From Micromonospora carbonacea (GTDB taxonomy: Bacteria > Actinomycetota > Actinomycetes > Mycobacteriales > Micromonosporaceae): a stretch of DNA of 64,000 bases. Below are positions 51,203 to 58,815 of the stretch, one piece after another (the stretch's first letter is position 1; each line of letters opens with the position of its first letter). The notes below the pieces were generated by a model that was given only the letters and a program-made list of their open reading frames with translations, had not been told where the DNA came from and did no database searches. The position numbers and the translations under genes are program-made. Location: NCBI RefSeq assembly GCF_014205165.1, contig NZ_JACHMZ010000001.1, forward strand, positions 2,440,501 to 2,504,500, written 5' to 3'.

Positions 51203-52963
51203 TCAGCGGCTGAGGTCGGCGGCGAAGTGCCGCACCAGGGCGGGCACCGTGTACCGCACGGCGCAGGTGTGCGAAGCCGCGACGATGTTGGCCTCGACCA
51301 GGCGGTGGACGACCTCGGCGGCTGCCGGGAAGAGGGTGGAACACGCCGCCACCAACTCTGACCAGTAGACCGGACCGGCCGGCAGCCCACCGAGGACGCG
51401 AACCGCCCGTCGCTGGGGCTCGGGCAGGTCGGCATAGACCCGCGCGACCCGCTCCCGTATCGGGGTCCCGCCCAACGGCAACTCATCGAAGACAGACGGG
51501 GCCGACTCCAGCAGGTCGGCGTACTCATCCATGGAGAGGTGTCGTAGCGCGTCGAGCCTGGTCGACACGGCCCGCACGACCAACGGCGTGGCGCCCGCGC
51601 GGCGCAGGATGCGCTGTAGCGGCCCACTCGCGGTTCGGTGCTGTCCCAGCGTGCCTGTCAGCAGCTCACCGGCCTCGTCGTCGGTCATCTCGTCGAGCGT
51701 GACCCGGTACACCGATTCCAGGCCGCTGAGGCGGTACGAACTCGTCACCAACATTCGATTCCGGCCGTTTCCGGGCAGCAGGCACCGCACTTGGTCCTCG
51801 CCGACAGCATCGTCCAGGATGATCAGGAACTCGCGGTCGGCGATCCAGGACCGCCACGCAGCCGGCGCCTCGTGCTCGTCCCGGGGAACGGAGGCGTCGA
51901 GCCCGGTGGCCCGCAACAGCTCGGTGAGCACGTCCCGCACGGACCTGGGCCGTCCGTCCGGTTGCCGTAGCGACACGAAGATCTCACCGTCGGCGAACGA
52001 GCCAGCCATCCGTCGGCCTGCCCGGACCGCCAGCGCGGTCTTGCCGGTGCCCACCGCGCCGGTGACCACCGCGACGTCGGTGCCATGCGACCCGGTCAGG
52101 GTCTCGACCAGGGCGTTGACGTGCTCGGCCCGGCCAGCGAACTCGGACACGTCGCGGGGCAGCTGCGCCGGACGGACGCGTCCGGGGCCGGACCCGGACG
52201 GTGTGGCCGCCTCCGCGCCGTCGACCAGGATGCTGCGATAGAGCTGTTGCAGGACCTGGCTGGGAGCGACACCGAGTTCGCGGGCGACGAGCTGACGGTG
52301 GGCCTCGAAGGTCGCCAGTGCCTCACGCCGTCGCCCCGCTCGGTGCAACGCGGTGATGGTCGCGGCGATCAGCCGCTCCCGGAACGGGTGCCGTCGAGCC
52401 TGCCCCGTGAGCTGGGCGAGGACGGACAGGTGGTTGCCCTCGTCGATCTCAAGGTCCACCCAGTCCTCGAAGGCGGCCAGGTATCGCTGGCCCAGGTGCT
52501 CCGCGTCGGCAGCGATCACCGGGTTGCCCGCGAGGTCGACCAACGCGCCGTCCCGCCACAGACCCACCGCACGGCCCAGTAGGCCACGAGACTCGTGCAG
52601 GTTCCCCTCCCGGTACGCGGCGTAGCCGCGGGCGGTCAGATCGTCGAACCGCAGCGCGTCCAACTCGTCCGGACCGGCGTCGAGGACATATCCGTAGGAG
52701 GCGTGCCGGATGCGGTCGCCGACGATCCTGCGCAGTGTCGAGACGTACACCTGGAGGTTCTTACGCGCCGTTCTCGGCAACCCTTCGGGCCACACCGCCC
52801 CGAGGAGTTGGTCGACCGAGACGACCGTGTTGGCCCGCAACAACAGCATGCCCAGAAGCACGCGTTGCTTGTACGGCCCGGGATCCACCTGTTCGTTTCC
52901 AGCGAGCACGACGAGAGGTCCCAGGATGGCGAACCTCGAACCCGCCTCAGGTCTATCGCTCAC
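51203..52963 (-). CDS. SARP-family regulator (AfsR-like, BTAD plus NB-ARC)
   Basis: Pathway-type activator of 586 residues. The N-terminal winged helix reads FAILGPLVVLAGNEQVDPGPYKQRVLLGMLLLRANTVVSVDQLLGAVWPEGLPRTARKNLQVYVSTLRRIVG (about 11-80). The bacterial transcriptional activation domain is at about 95-240 (LVARELGVAPSQVLQQLYRSIL). The NB-ARC ATPase has Walker A VTGAVGTGKTALAVRAG near 300 and Walker B FLIILDDAVG. It lacks the long TPR tail of AfsR. It ends one base from the convergent GAF gene. SARPs bind direct repeats near -35 boxes of biosynthetic genes; any cluster in this window could be its target. Confidence 0.9.
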   Translation of the reverse strand: MSDRPEAGSRFAILGPLVVLAGNEQVDPGPYKQRVLLGMLLLRANTVVSVDQLLGAVWPEGLPRTARKNLQVYVSTLRRIVGDRIRHASYGYVLDAGPDELDALRFDDLTARGYAAYREGNLHESRGLLGRAVGLWRDGALVDLAGNPVIAADAEHLGQRYLAAFEDWVDLEIDEGNHLSVLAQLTGQARRHPFRERLIAATITALHRAGRRREALATFEAHRQLVARELGVAPSQVLQQLYRSILVDGAEAATPSGSGPGRVRPAQLPRDVSEFAGRAEHVNALVETLTGSHGTDVAVVTGAVGTGKTALAVRAGRRMAGSFADGEIFVSLRQPDGRPRSVRDVLTELLRATGLDASVPRDEHEAPAAWRSWIADREFLIILDDAVGEDQVRCLLPGNGRNRMLVTSSYRLSGLESVYRVTLDEMTDDEAGELLTGTLGQHRTASGPLQRILRRAGATPLVVRAVSTRLDALRHLSMDEYADLLESAPSVFDELPLGGTPIRERVARVYADLPEPQRRAVRVLGGLPAGPVYWSELVAACSTLFPAAAEVVHRLVEANIVAASHTCAVRYTVPALVRHFAADLSR

Positions 52964-53485
52964 GAGCCACCTCCTGCCGCGCCGACTGCCTGCGGAACGC
53001 CAGGCTTCCTGCGGCCCGTCGTCGTGTCGCGCCGTCCCGTCCGGGCAGGCACGGAAACCGGCGGCGTCCCGGCCTGCGCCCGACCGATCGACGCCTGCTC
53101 ACCAGCGTCGCCGATGTCGGCGTTGACGGGATCGGAGCCACTCCCGCAGATTCCGCTAGCGGCGCTGGGCTGCGCCGATGACTGTGCTCGGCCGGCCGGC
53201 AGGCAGAGACTGCCGGTGCGTTACGGCGCGACTTGAAAAGGTGCGGAGGTGTCCCGCATGCAATCGCGCGAAGCTGCCCTGCGCCACCGCTTCGGCCGCC
53301 GGAGCGTGAAGTGAACGAGCTCGATCATCAACGCGCGTGGCGCGGGCCAGGCCGGTCTGATGGGGACCGGCTGTCCGGGGACGCCGACACAAGGACGGGT
53401 CTGTGCGCCAGGTGCCGCCGTCGCGGCACTGGCGCGGGTCCGTCTGCGAGGGGGGGTACGCGTGCTGCCCGGCCCTCCGGCGTGT
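52964..53485. other. Intergenic region, no supported gene
   Basis: 522 bases upstream of the SARP gene. Several open frames exist but all are Arg/Ala/Pro-rich and lack family features. The first part presumably contains the SARP promoter. Nothing else recognised. Confidence 0.4.
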
Positions 53486-54064
53486 TCACAGCCCGGCTGC
53501 GGCGTCGTACCTCCGGCGCAGGTCGGCCATTTCCGTGGCGGCCAGCGCCTCCTCCTGCGCCAGCGTCGCGTACTTGGCCGGGAACATCTGGTGCAGCCGG
53601 TCGATGAACCTGACGTTCTCGGTCGCCTCGACGACCTGGATGCCCAGGGGCTCGGTGGACATGTCCATGATCAGCGGCCCGGCCAGCTTGACCGCCACGT
53701 CCCAGGGGCGCTTCCGCTCGGCGATCCCGCAGAGGTGGAAGCCGTACACCTTCTGGACGTCGGCGAGGGTGGCGGCCGCGGCCGGCTCGTAGCCGTAGAC
53801 GCGGACCCCGCAGATCACCGGCGGCTTCTCCTCGGTGGCGGCCTGTTGGGCGTTGTGCCCGGCGTGGTTGTGCTGCCCCGGGTCCGCCTGTTCGAGCGTG
53901 GTGCGCATCCGGGCCACGATCTGCGCCTGCAGGTCCGCCGGCTCCGCCTTCCCGCCGGCGGCCCGGTTGAGGAAGACCACGCCGGCCGCCACCGTCAGCA
54001 GGATCACCGCCACCCACACCAGGCGGTGGCGATACCACCCTGCGAAACCCTCTCGGGAACTCAT
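53486..54064 (-). CDS. Membrane-anchored protein of unknown function
   Basis: Protein of 192 residues with one N-terminal transmembrane helix (HRLVWVAVILLTVAAGVVFL, about 13-32) and an extracytoplasmic region, predicted type II orientation. A His-rich patch (QHNHAGHN) at about 64-71 and two cysteines (VICGVRVYGYE and FHLCGIAERK) that could pair are visible. ATG 54064 has a good GAGGTGAGAAG RBS. No family is recognised. It stands alone, upstream of nothing on its strand but the SARP region. Confidence 0.7.
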   Translation of the reverse strand: MSSREGFAGWYRHRLVWVAVILLTVAAGVVFLNRAAGGKAEPADLQAQIVARMRTTLEQADPGQHNHAGHNAQQAATEEKPPVICGVRVYGYEPAAAATLADVQKVYGFHLCGIAERKRPWDVAVKLAGPLIMDMSTEPLGIQVVEATENVRFIDRLHQMFPAKYATLAQEEALAATEMADLRRRYDAAAGL

Positions 54065-54421
54065 GATCGCTTCTCACCTCGTTGCCGGCCCTGCCGCGCT
54101 GGCAGGCCGATCGGATGCCCCCGCGCGCCGGGCGTCGAGCGCGTCGGCTGTCGGGGACACGTGCCGGGGGACAATCGTGGCGGGCGGGAGCGCCCGCCCG
54201 GCGTGGTGCCCGTCATCGGGCGATGACCCGGTGATGTGGCGTGCGGGCGACCGCCGAAGCGGCGTGCTGCCGGCACTGCTGCGCTGCTCCCGTGCTTGCC
54301 GTTGCTCAGCGCGGTTGCCCCCGCGCTGCGGCGATATGAGCTATTCCAACACGTCTGGATCGGCTCTGGCAATATCGACGGGCGTTGGTGTGGGTTTGCT
54401 GGGCGGCACCGGGCTGATCGG
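54065..54421. other. Intergenic region, no gene seen
   Basis: 357 bases between two leftward genes. GC-rich with a slightly AT-richer patch near 54330-54390; no credible frame, repeat or RNA gene. Confidence 0.4.
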
Positions 54422-55795
54422 TCAGAAGGCGCGCAGGTCCACCGCGAGGCCGTCGGGGCCGGTGTGGCTGACCGCGACCCAGTCCGCTCCGGCTCCGGCG
54501 AGCCAGCCCGGATAACGGCCGAGCTGACGGCCGGTGCGAGCCTCGTACACGAGCACGACCGGCCGGTCGTCCTCCGCCGCGCTGACCGCCACCAGTCCCT
54601 CGGTCACCGCCGACCGCCAGCTCGCCGACGCGCCCGACAGCAGCGGATCGGGCGCTGTCCAGCGGGTCACGCCGGTGGACAGGTCCAGCAAGGCCAGCTC
54701 ACCCGTATCGGCGTTGCCCCGCACCAGCACCGAGTGGCTGTCACCGTCGATCGGCACCCCGGCGGCGGCGCCCTTCCAGACCGTCCGACCGGTCCGTAGG
54801 TCGACCAGTTGCGGCCGTCCGTCGGCGGTGACCGCGACGAGCCGGGTGCCGGCCCCGATCAGGGTCAGCCCGCTGTGCTGGTGGGCCAACCGCTTGCCGC
54901 ACCCACCGTCCTCCTTGCGTCCGCTGAAGACCACGCCGGACCAGCCCTTGTCGCCGGTGGCCGCGTCGACGGTGGCGATGCTGACCGTGCAACGCTGTTC
55001 GCCCCGCGCAGGGTCGTTGTCGGTGGTCACCAGCAGGTCCCCGGCCACGAAGCCGTACCAGGCCCGGTTCGGCAGCCGTCCGGCGCCGACCCGACCGGTG
55101 GTGGGAGCGACCGGGGCGTAGGCCGCCGACCGGGGGGACGTGCTCAGCCGCACCGCGACGTATCGGCCGCTGGCCGGCGCGTACGGCGCGCGGGCACCGA
55201 GGGTCACGTCGCTCACCCTGGCGAACCGGTCGGCGGGCCGTTCCCAGAGTTGGCGACCGCTCCGCACGTCCCGGCCGACGATCGTGCACGTCGCGGAATC
55301 GCCGGTGCCGGCGCACTCCCTGGCGTAGACGGTCTGCTCGTGGACGACGACGTCCTGGCTCCCCGCCGTCCGCCACCAGGTGACGCCGGTGGCCGCGTCG
55401 AGCACCTCCATGCCGCCGTCGTCGCTGTCGGCGGCCACGATCGACTCGCCGGCGATCACATACTGGTAGCCCGTGGTGAACGGATGACGCCACCGCTCCT
55501 GGCCGGTGGCGCGGTCCACGGCCCGCAGTTCCCTCGTGTCGGGGACCAGGACCACCGGACCGATCTCGCCCAGCTCCTGGTCGAGCCGCCGCAGCGGCAC
55601 CGACCAGGCTGGCGGCGGGCCCTCGGCGGCGGGCGACGTGACCCTCTGCCGCAGGCTCTCCTGAGTCTCCTCGACCCGCACGGACGGTCGATCCGTCCGC
55701 TCGGCCCGGGGCGCGGTGCAGCCGGGGAGCCCTGCGACCAGGCTCAAGGCGAGGGCGGCGACACTCCAACGGGCTGGGCGGTGCGACGGCGACAA
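54422..55795 (-). CDS. Lipoprotein with PQQ-like beta-propeller
   Basis: Exported lipoprotein of 457 residues. The N-terminal signal is WSVAALALSLVAGLPGC, a lipobox with Cys about residue 26. The rest is a beta-propeller of PQQ-binding-like repeats: DRATGQERWRHPF, DAATGVTWWRTAG, DVRSGRQLWERPA, DLRTGRTVWKGAA, DLSTGVTRWTAPD, EARTGRQLGRYPG. Such proteins mostly bind no PQQ and serve as extracytoplasmic binding or scaffold domains. The start is TTG 55795, chosen for the GAGGGGA RBS six bases upstream and the correct signal-peptide length. Ligand unknown. Confidence 0.82.
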   Translation of the reverse strand: MSPSHRPARWSVAALALSLVAGLPGCTAPRAERTDRPSVRVEETQESLRQRVTSPAAEGPPPAWSVPLRRLDQELGEIGPVVLVPDTRELRAVDRATGQERWRHPFTTGYQYVIAGESIVAADSDDGGMEVLDAATGVTWWRTAGSQDVVVHEQTVYARECAGTGDSATCTIVGRDVRSGRQLWERPADRFARVSDVTLGARAPYAPASGRYVAVRLSTSPRSAAYAPVAPTTGRVGAGRLPNRAWYGFVAGDLLVTTDNDPARGEQRCTVSIATVDAATGDKGWSGVVFSGRKEDGGCGKRLAHQHSGLTLIGAGTRLVAVTADGRPQLVDLRTGRTVWKGAAAGVPIDGDSHSVLVRGNADTGELALLDLSTGVTRWTAPDPLLSGASASWRSAVTEGLVAVSAAEDDRPVVLVYEARTGRQLGRYPGWLAGAGADWVAVSHTGPDGLAVDLRAF

Positions 55796-55960
55796 TGGTC
55801 TTCCCCTCGATCGGCGGTCCGTGCCCACCGTAGGACCCGCCGGCACCCTCGCGCTCGGCCCGTCCGTGGTGCGACCCGCCGATCAGGTCAGGGCGGGGCG
55901 AGCATGGCCGCCCACGCCCGCCCATGCCCGCACCGGGCGCCGGGTGGCCCGGCCGCCGCG

Positions 55961-57427
55961 TCAGTACACGTAGGGCCAGGCGGCCGCGTCGTAGCCGATG
56001 CGGTTGATGCCGAGCAGCGACGTGCCGTTGTCGGCGTAGTAGTGGTAGAACAGGCAGTCGCCGTCGCTGTCGCCGAGGACCGCCTGGTGGCCGGGGCCGT
56101 GGATGCTGCCGTGCGAGGCGAGGATCTCGGTGCCCCCGCCCGAGAGCATGGCGCGTCCGGCCCGGTCGACGAACGGCCCCGTCGGGCTCGCCGACCGGCC
56201 CACCATGACGCGGTAGGTGCTGCTGGCGCCCTGGCAGCAGCGGTCGAACGAGACGTACAGGTAGTACCAGGCGCCACGCTTGACCATCACGGGCGCCTCG
56301 ATGCCGGGACCGTAGCTGGCGAGGCTGTGCATCGACGTGCCGAGCCGGCGTCCGGTGGCCGGATCGATCTGGATCAGCTTGATCCCGGACCAGAACGAAC
56401 CGAAGCTCAACCACCAGCGGCCCTGGTCGTCGACGACGAGGTTCGGGTCGATCGCGTTGAAGTCGTCCGACGTGCGCGACTCGATGACGAGACCCTCGTT
56501 GGTCCAGCTTCCGGACGCGCCGGTGGCGCTGGTGGCCAGGAAGATGGCCGAGCGGTTGGAGCCGAAGGTCGACGCCGAGTAGTAGAGGTGGTAGCGGCCG
56601 TTGCGGTACGACAGGTCCGGCGCCCAGAGGTTGCGGGAGCCGCCGGTGTAGGTGGTGGTCCAGGGCGCGCCGCCGGGGAAGACCGCGCCGGCGTTGCGGA
56701 AGGTGATCCGGTCCGTCGACGTCTTCAGCGCGATGTTGTCCCCGGTGTGCGCGACGAGGTAGGTGCCGTCGGGCCGCTTGACCACGGTCGGATCGTGGAC
56801 GCCGACGTCCCCGGCGACCCTGCCCGGCTGCGGGTAGGCCGGCGCCGTGGTGGTCGGCGTCCCGCCGCCCAGGCGCACCAGCTGCCACTGCTGGTTGGCG
56901 CCGTCGACGTTGGAGTATGCGGTGAGCCGGGCCCCGTCGGCCGTCGACCACTCCCACAGGTCGATCACCTTGCTCGACTGCCGGTTGACGAACCGTACGA
57001 ACCCGCCGGCGGAGTCCTGCAACCGGAACTGCTGCGTGGCGGAGCCCCGGTCGGTGGTCTGCACCAACTGGGTGCCGTCGGCGGCGCTCGGCAGCTCCAG
57101 CACCTTCCCGCTGTGCCGCGACCGCACCTTGTAGAAGCCGTCGCCGGCGTCGACGAACTGCCACTGCTGCACCGCGAGGTCGTTGCGGGTCCACTGGTTC
57201 ACCGGCGCGTTCTCCGCCGTCGACCAGTCGTACAGGTCCATCGCCTTGCCGCTGTGCCGGTTGACGAAGACGTACGATGCGGACGTGTCCACGGTCGCCG
57301 CCGAGGCCGACGGCGGGCCGAACACCGCAGTGCCCGCCAGCATCGTCACCGCCGCGCCGATGGCCAGCCCGACCCGCCGTGCATGCCGTCGCGGGCCCAC
57401 CCTCGGCAGCCGATTCAGCCTGGTCAT
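55961..57427 (-). CDS. Secreted GH43 arabinanase with ricin-type lectin domain
   Basis: Extracellular glycoside hydrolase of 488 residues. Signal peptide: RRVGLAIGAAVTMLAGTAVFGPPSASAA. A beta-trefoil lectin domain (about 48-185) has three QxW-type units (QQWQF, QQFRL, QQWQL). The GH43 five-bladed propeller (about 200-488) has VHDPTVVKRPDG (general base Asp), FNAIDPNLVVDD (pKa-modulating Asp), GIEAPVMVKRG (acid Glu) and GPGHQAVLGD. The pattern fits endo-1,5-alpha-L-arabinanase or arabinofuranosidase activity on plant arabinan. ATG 57427 has a perfect GAAGGAGG RBS. The modules are in the order lectin-catalytic. Confidence 0.9.
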   Translation of the reverse strand: MTRLNRLPRVGPRRHARRVGLAIGAAVTMLAGTAVFGPPSASAATVDTSASYVFVNRHSGKAMDLYDWSTAENAPVNQWTRNDLAVQQWQFVDAGDGFYKVRSRHSGKVLELPSAADGTQLVQTTDRGSATQQFRLQDSAGGFVRFVNRQSSKVIDLWEWSTADGARLTAYSNVDGANQQWQLVRLGGGTPTTTAPAYPQPGRVAGDVGVHDPTVVKRPDGTYLVAHTGDNIALKTSTDRITFRNAGAVFPGGAPWTTTYTGGSRNLWAPDLSYRNGRYHLYYSASTFGSNRSAIFLATSATGASGSWTNEGLVIESRTSDDFNAIDPNLVVDDQGRWWLSFGSFWSGIKLIQIDPATGRRLGTSMHSLASYGPGIEAPVMVKRGAWYYLYVSFDRCCQGASSTYRVMVGRSASPTGPFVDRAGRAMLSGGGTEILASHGSIHGPGHQAVLGDSDGDCLFYHYYADNGTSLLGINRIGYDAAAWPYVY

Positions 57428-57549
57428 CGAAGCCTCCTTCGAGTGGTCGGCCGGCCCGGGGCGCTGCGCCGTGGCGGCGACGCCCGGCGCCCGACGGACG
57501 GATCCCCCCGCGCCGACGCCCTGGGGCGCCCGTCGGGGCGGGTGCCGGA

Positions 57550-57939
57550 TCAGCAGCTACGCGGCTGCCAGGTCACCTTGATGACGTACATGGGCACGTA
57601 CAGGTCCCCGTCGCTGCCCGGCACGACGCAGATCGTGCCGGTGAGCGGCGTGCCGAGATACGTGTAGGACCAGGTGATCTCGGCCTTCTTGGCCGTGTAG
57701 TTGTAGAAGTTGAACGCCGGGACGTTTCCGGTCCACTCGCTGTTCGTCGTCAGGGACGGGGTGGACGTGGGGCCCTCCGGCGGGTGGTTCCAGTTCGGCC
57801 AGATGCAGAGCATGCCCTGCGGGCAGTTCCCGGCCCCCCAGCTCTGGGCCGACACCGGCGAGGGCGCCGCCGCGGCGGCGGGGGCGGTGGCCAGCACGCC
57901 TGCGACGGACGCGGCGACGGCGATGGATCTCCAGAGCAT
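57550..57939 (-). CDS. Small secreted protein, peptidase-inhibitor I36-like
   Basis: Secreted protein of 129 residues. Signal peptide MLWRSIAVAASVAGVLATAPAAAAA, then mature protein with QSWGAGNCPQGMLCIWPNWN, a pattern like the N-terminus of streptomycete metalloproteinase inhibitors (I36), and four Cys in total (NC, LC, ICVV, RSC) that could form two disulfides. ATG 57939 has a GGGTGG RBS. The second half (EITWSYTYLGTPLTG) is beta-rich. The I36 assignment rests on one segment. Confidence 0.65.
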   Translation of the reverse strand: MLWRSIAVAASVAGVLATAPAAAAAPSPVSAQSWGAGNCPQGMLCIWPNWNHPPEGPTSTPSLTTNSEWTGNVPAFNFYNYTAKKAEITWSYTYLGTPLTGTICVVPGSDGDLYVPMYVIKVTWQPRSC

Positions 57940-58130
57940 GGTCCACCCGCTTCGAGAGAAGTCAATCGATGGACGTCAAAGTTATCGCCGAAAAGTTGAG
58001 CGGTCAAGAATGTGGGCGGACGCCTGTCGGGGCTGCTGACGCCGGCTGCGGTCGACGGCCCCGGTGGCGGCAGGACGGTCCGCGTGCCCGGCCCGCGCTG
58101 CCGCCACCTGATCCGGTCGACCCGGTGTCC

Positions 58131-58391
58131 CTAGCCCGGCAGCCAGGCCCGGAAGTACCAGCCGTTGTACTGGCTGTCGGGCAGCGTGCGGTATTCGCAG
58201 CTGTTGCTCACCTCGCCCCAGTAGCTGGCCTGGATGCGGTAGGCCTCGCACTCCTCGTACGTCGTGAAGTAGCCGTTCCAGTCGAATGGCACGGCGAGGG
58301 CCGGAGTCGGCTGTGCCGTGAAGCTGACGGCTGCCGCGGCGGTGGCGACGACCGCGAGGCGGGTGAGCCGGCGGCGGAGCGGCTGGGTCAT
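58131..58391 (-). CDS. Small secreted protein of unknown function
   Basis: Protein of 86 residues with a clear signal peptide (RLTRLAVVATAAAAVSFTAQPTPALA) and a 55-residue mature part, VPFDWNGYFTTYEECEAYRIQASYWGE..., containing two Cys (EECEAY and SNSCEYR) that likely pair, and many aromatic residues. The ATG at 58391 has a GGGAT-type RBS. Similar tiny Tyr/Trp-rich secreted proteins occur widely in actinomycetes; no function is assigned. Confidence 0.7.
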   Translation of the reverse strand: MTQPLRRRLTRLAVVATAAAAVSFTAQPTPALAVPFDWNGYFTTYEECEAYRIQASYWGEVSNSCEYRTLPDSQYNGWYFRAWLPG

Positions 58392-58527
58392 GGGGGGATC
58401 CCTTCCGGAGCGGCGACTGACTGTTCGCCTACCGTAGATCCAGGACCGCCGATCTGATGATCCGCCGTTCGGGTGGGTGGCGCCGCCCGCGGCGACCACC
58501 CGGCACGTCCGGACCGGAAGTCGCCGC

Positions 58528-58815
58528 TCAGGTGGAGTCGCGCTCGATCCGGAAGCCCAGCTTGATCAACAACCGGATGGTCCCGTCGATGAGCTCCCGG
58601 TCGTAGGACTTGTCGTCGTCGTCCAACTCCTCGTAGGCCACCAGGTTCGGGTGGGTCTTCTTCTCGTCGTCGCGGGCCTCACCGTATGTCCATCCGTCCG
58701 CGAGCCGCTTCGCGGCCCAGATGTCGTGTGCCTGCCGGGAGAGCGTCTCCCGTTCGTCGCGCACCGACTTCGGCACCTCGATCCCGCTGGTGTCAATCGG
58801 CTGCGGTTGCCACAC
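58528..58815 (-). CDS. RyR-domain protein
   Basis: Small cytoplasmic protein of 95 residues made of a single ryanodine-receptor-type (RyR) domain: RQAHDIWAAKRLADGWTYGEARDDEKKTHPNLVAYEELDDDDKSYDRELIDGTIRLLIKLGF. The key features W..(K)...GW.YG......K.HP.L..Y..L....K..DR are all there. Bacterial RyR domains are predicted, by published comparative genomics as I recall it, to sense nucleotide-derived ligands in conflict systems. The GTG start at 58815 lies 23 bases inside the end of the TIR-phosphorylase gene, with GAGGGGG as RBS, so the two are translationally coupled. It probably senses or binds the ligand made or removed by that protein. Confidence 0.85.
   Translation of the reverse strand: MWQPQPIDTSGIEVPKSVRDERETLSRQAHDIWAAKRLADGWTYGEARDDEKKTHPNLVAYEELDDDDKSYDRELIDGTIRLLIKLGFRIERDST

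Noticed and set aside
53233..53607. 124-codon plus-strand frame in the gap before the membrane protein
   Set aside because: Arg-rich, overlaps the end of the membrane-protein gene antisense, no RBS or motif.
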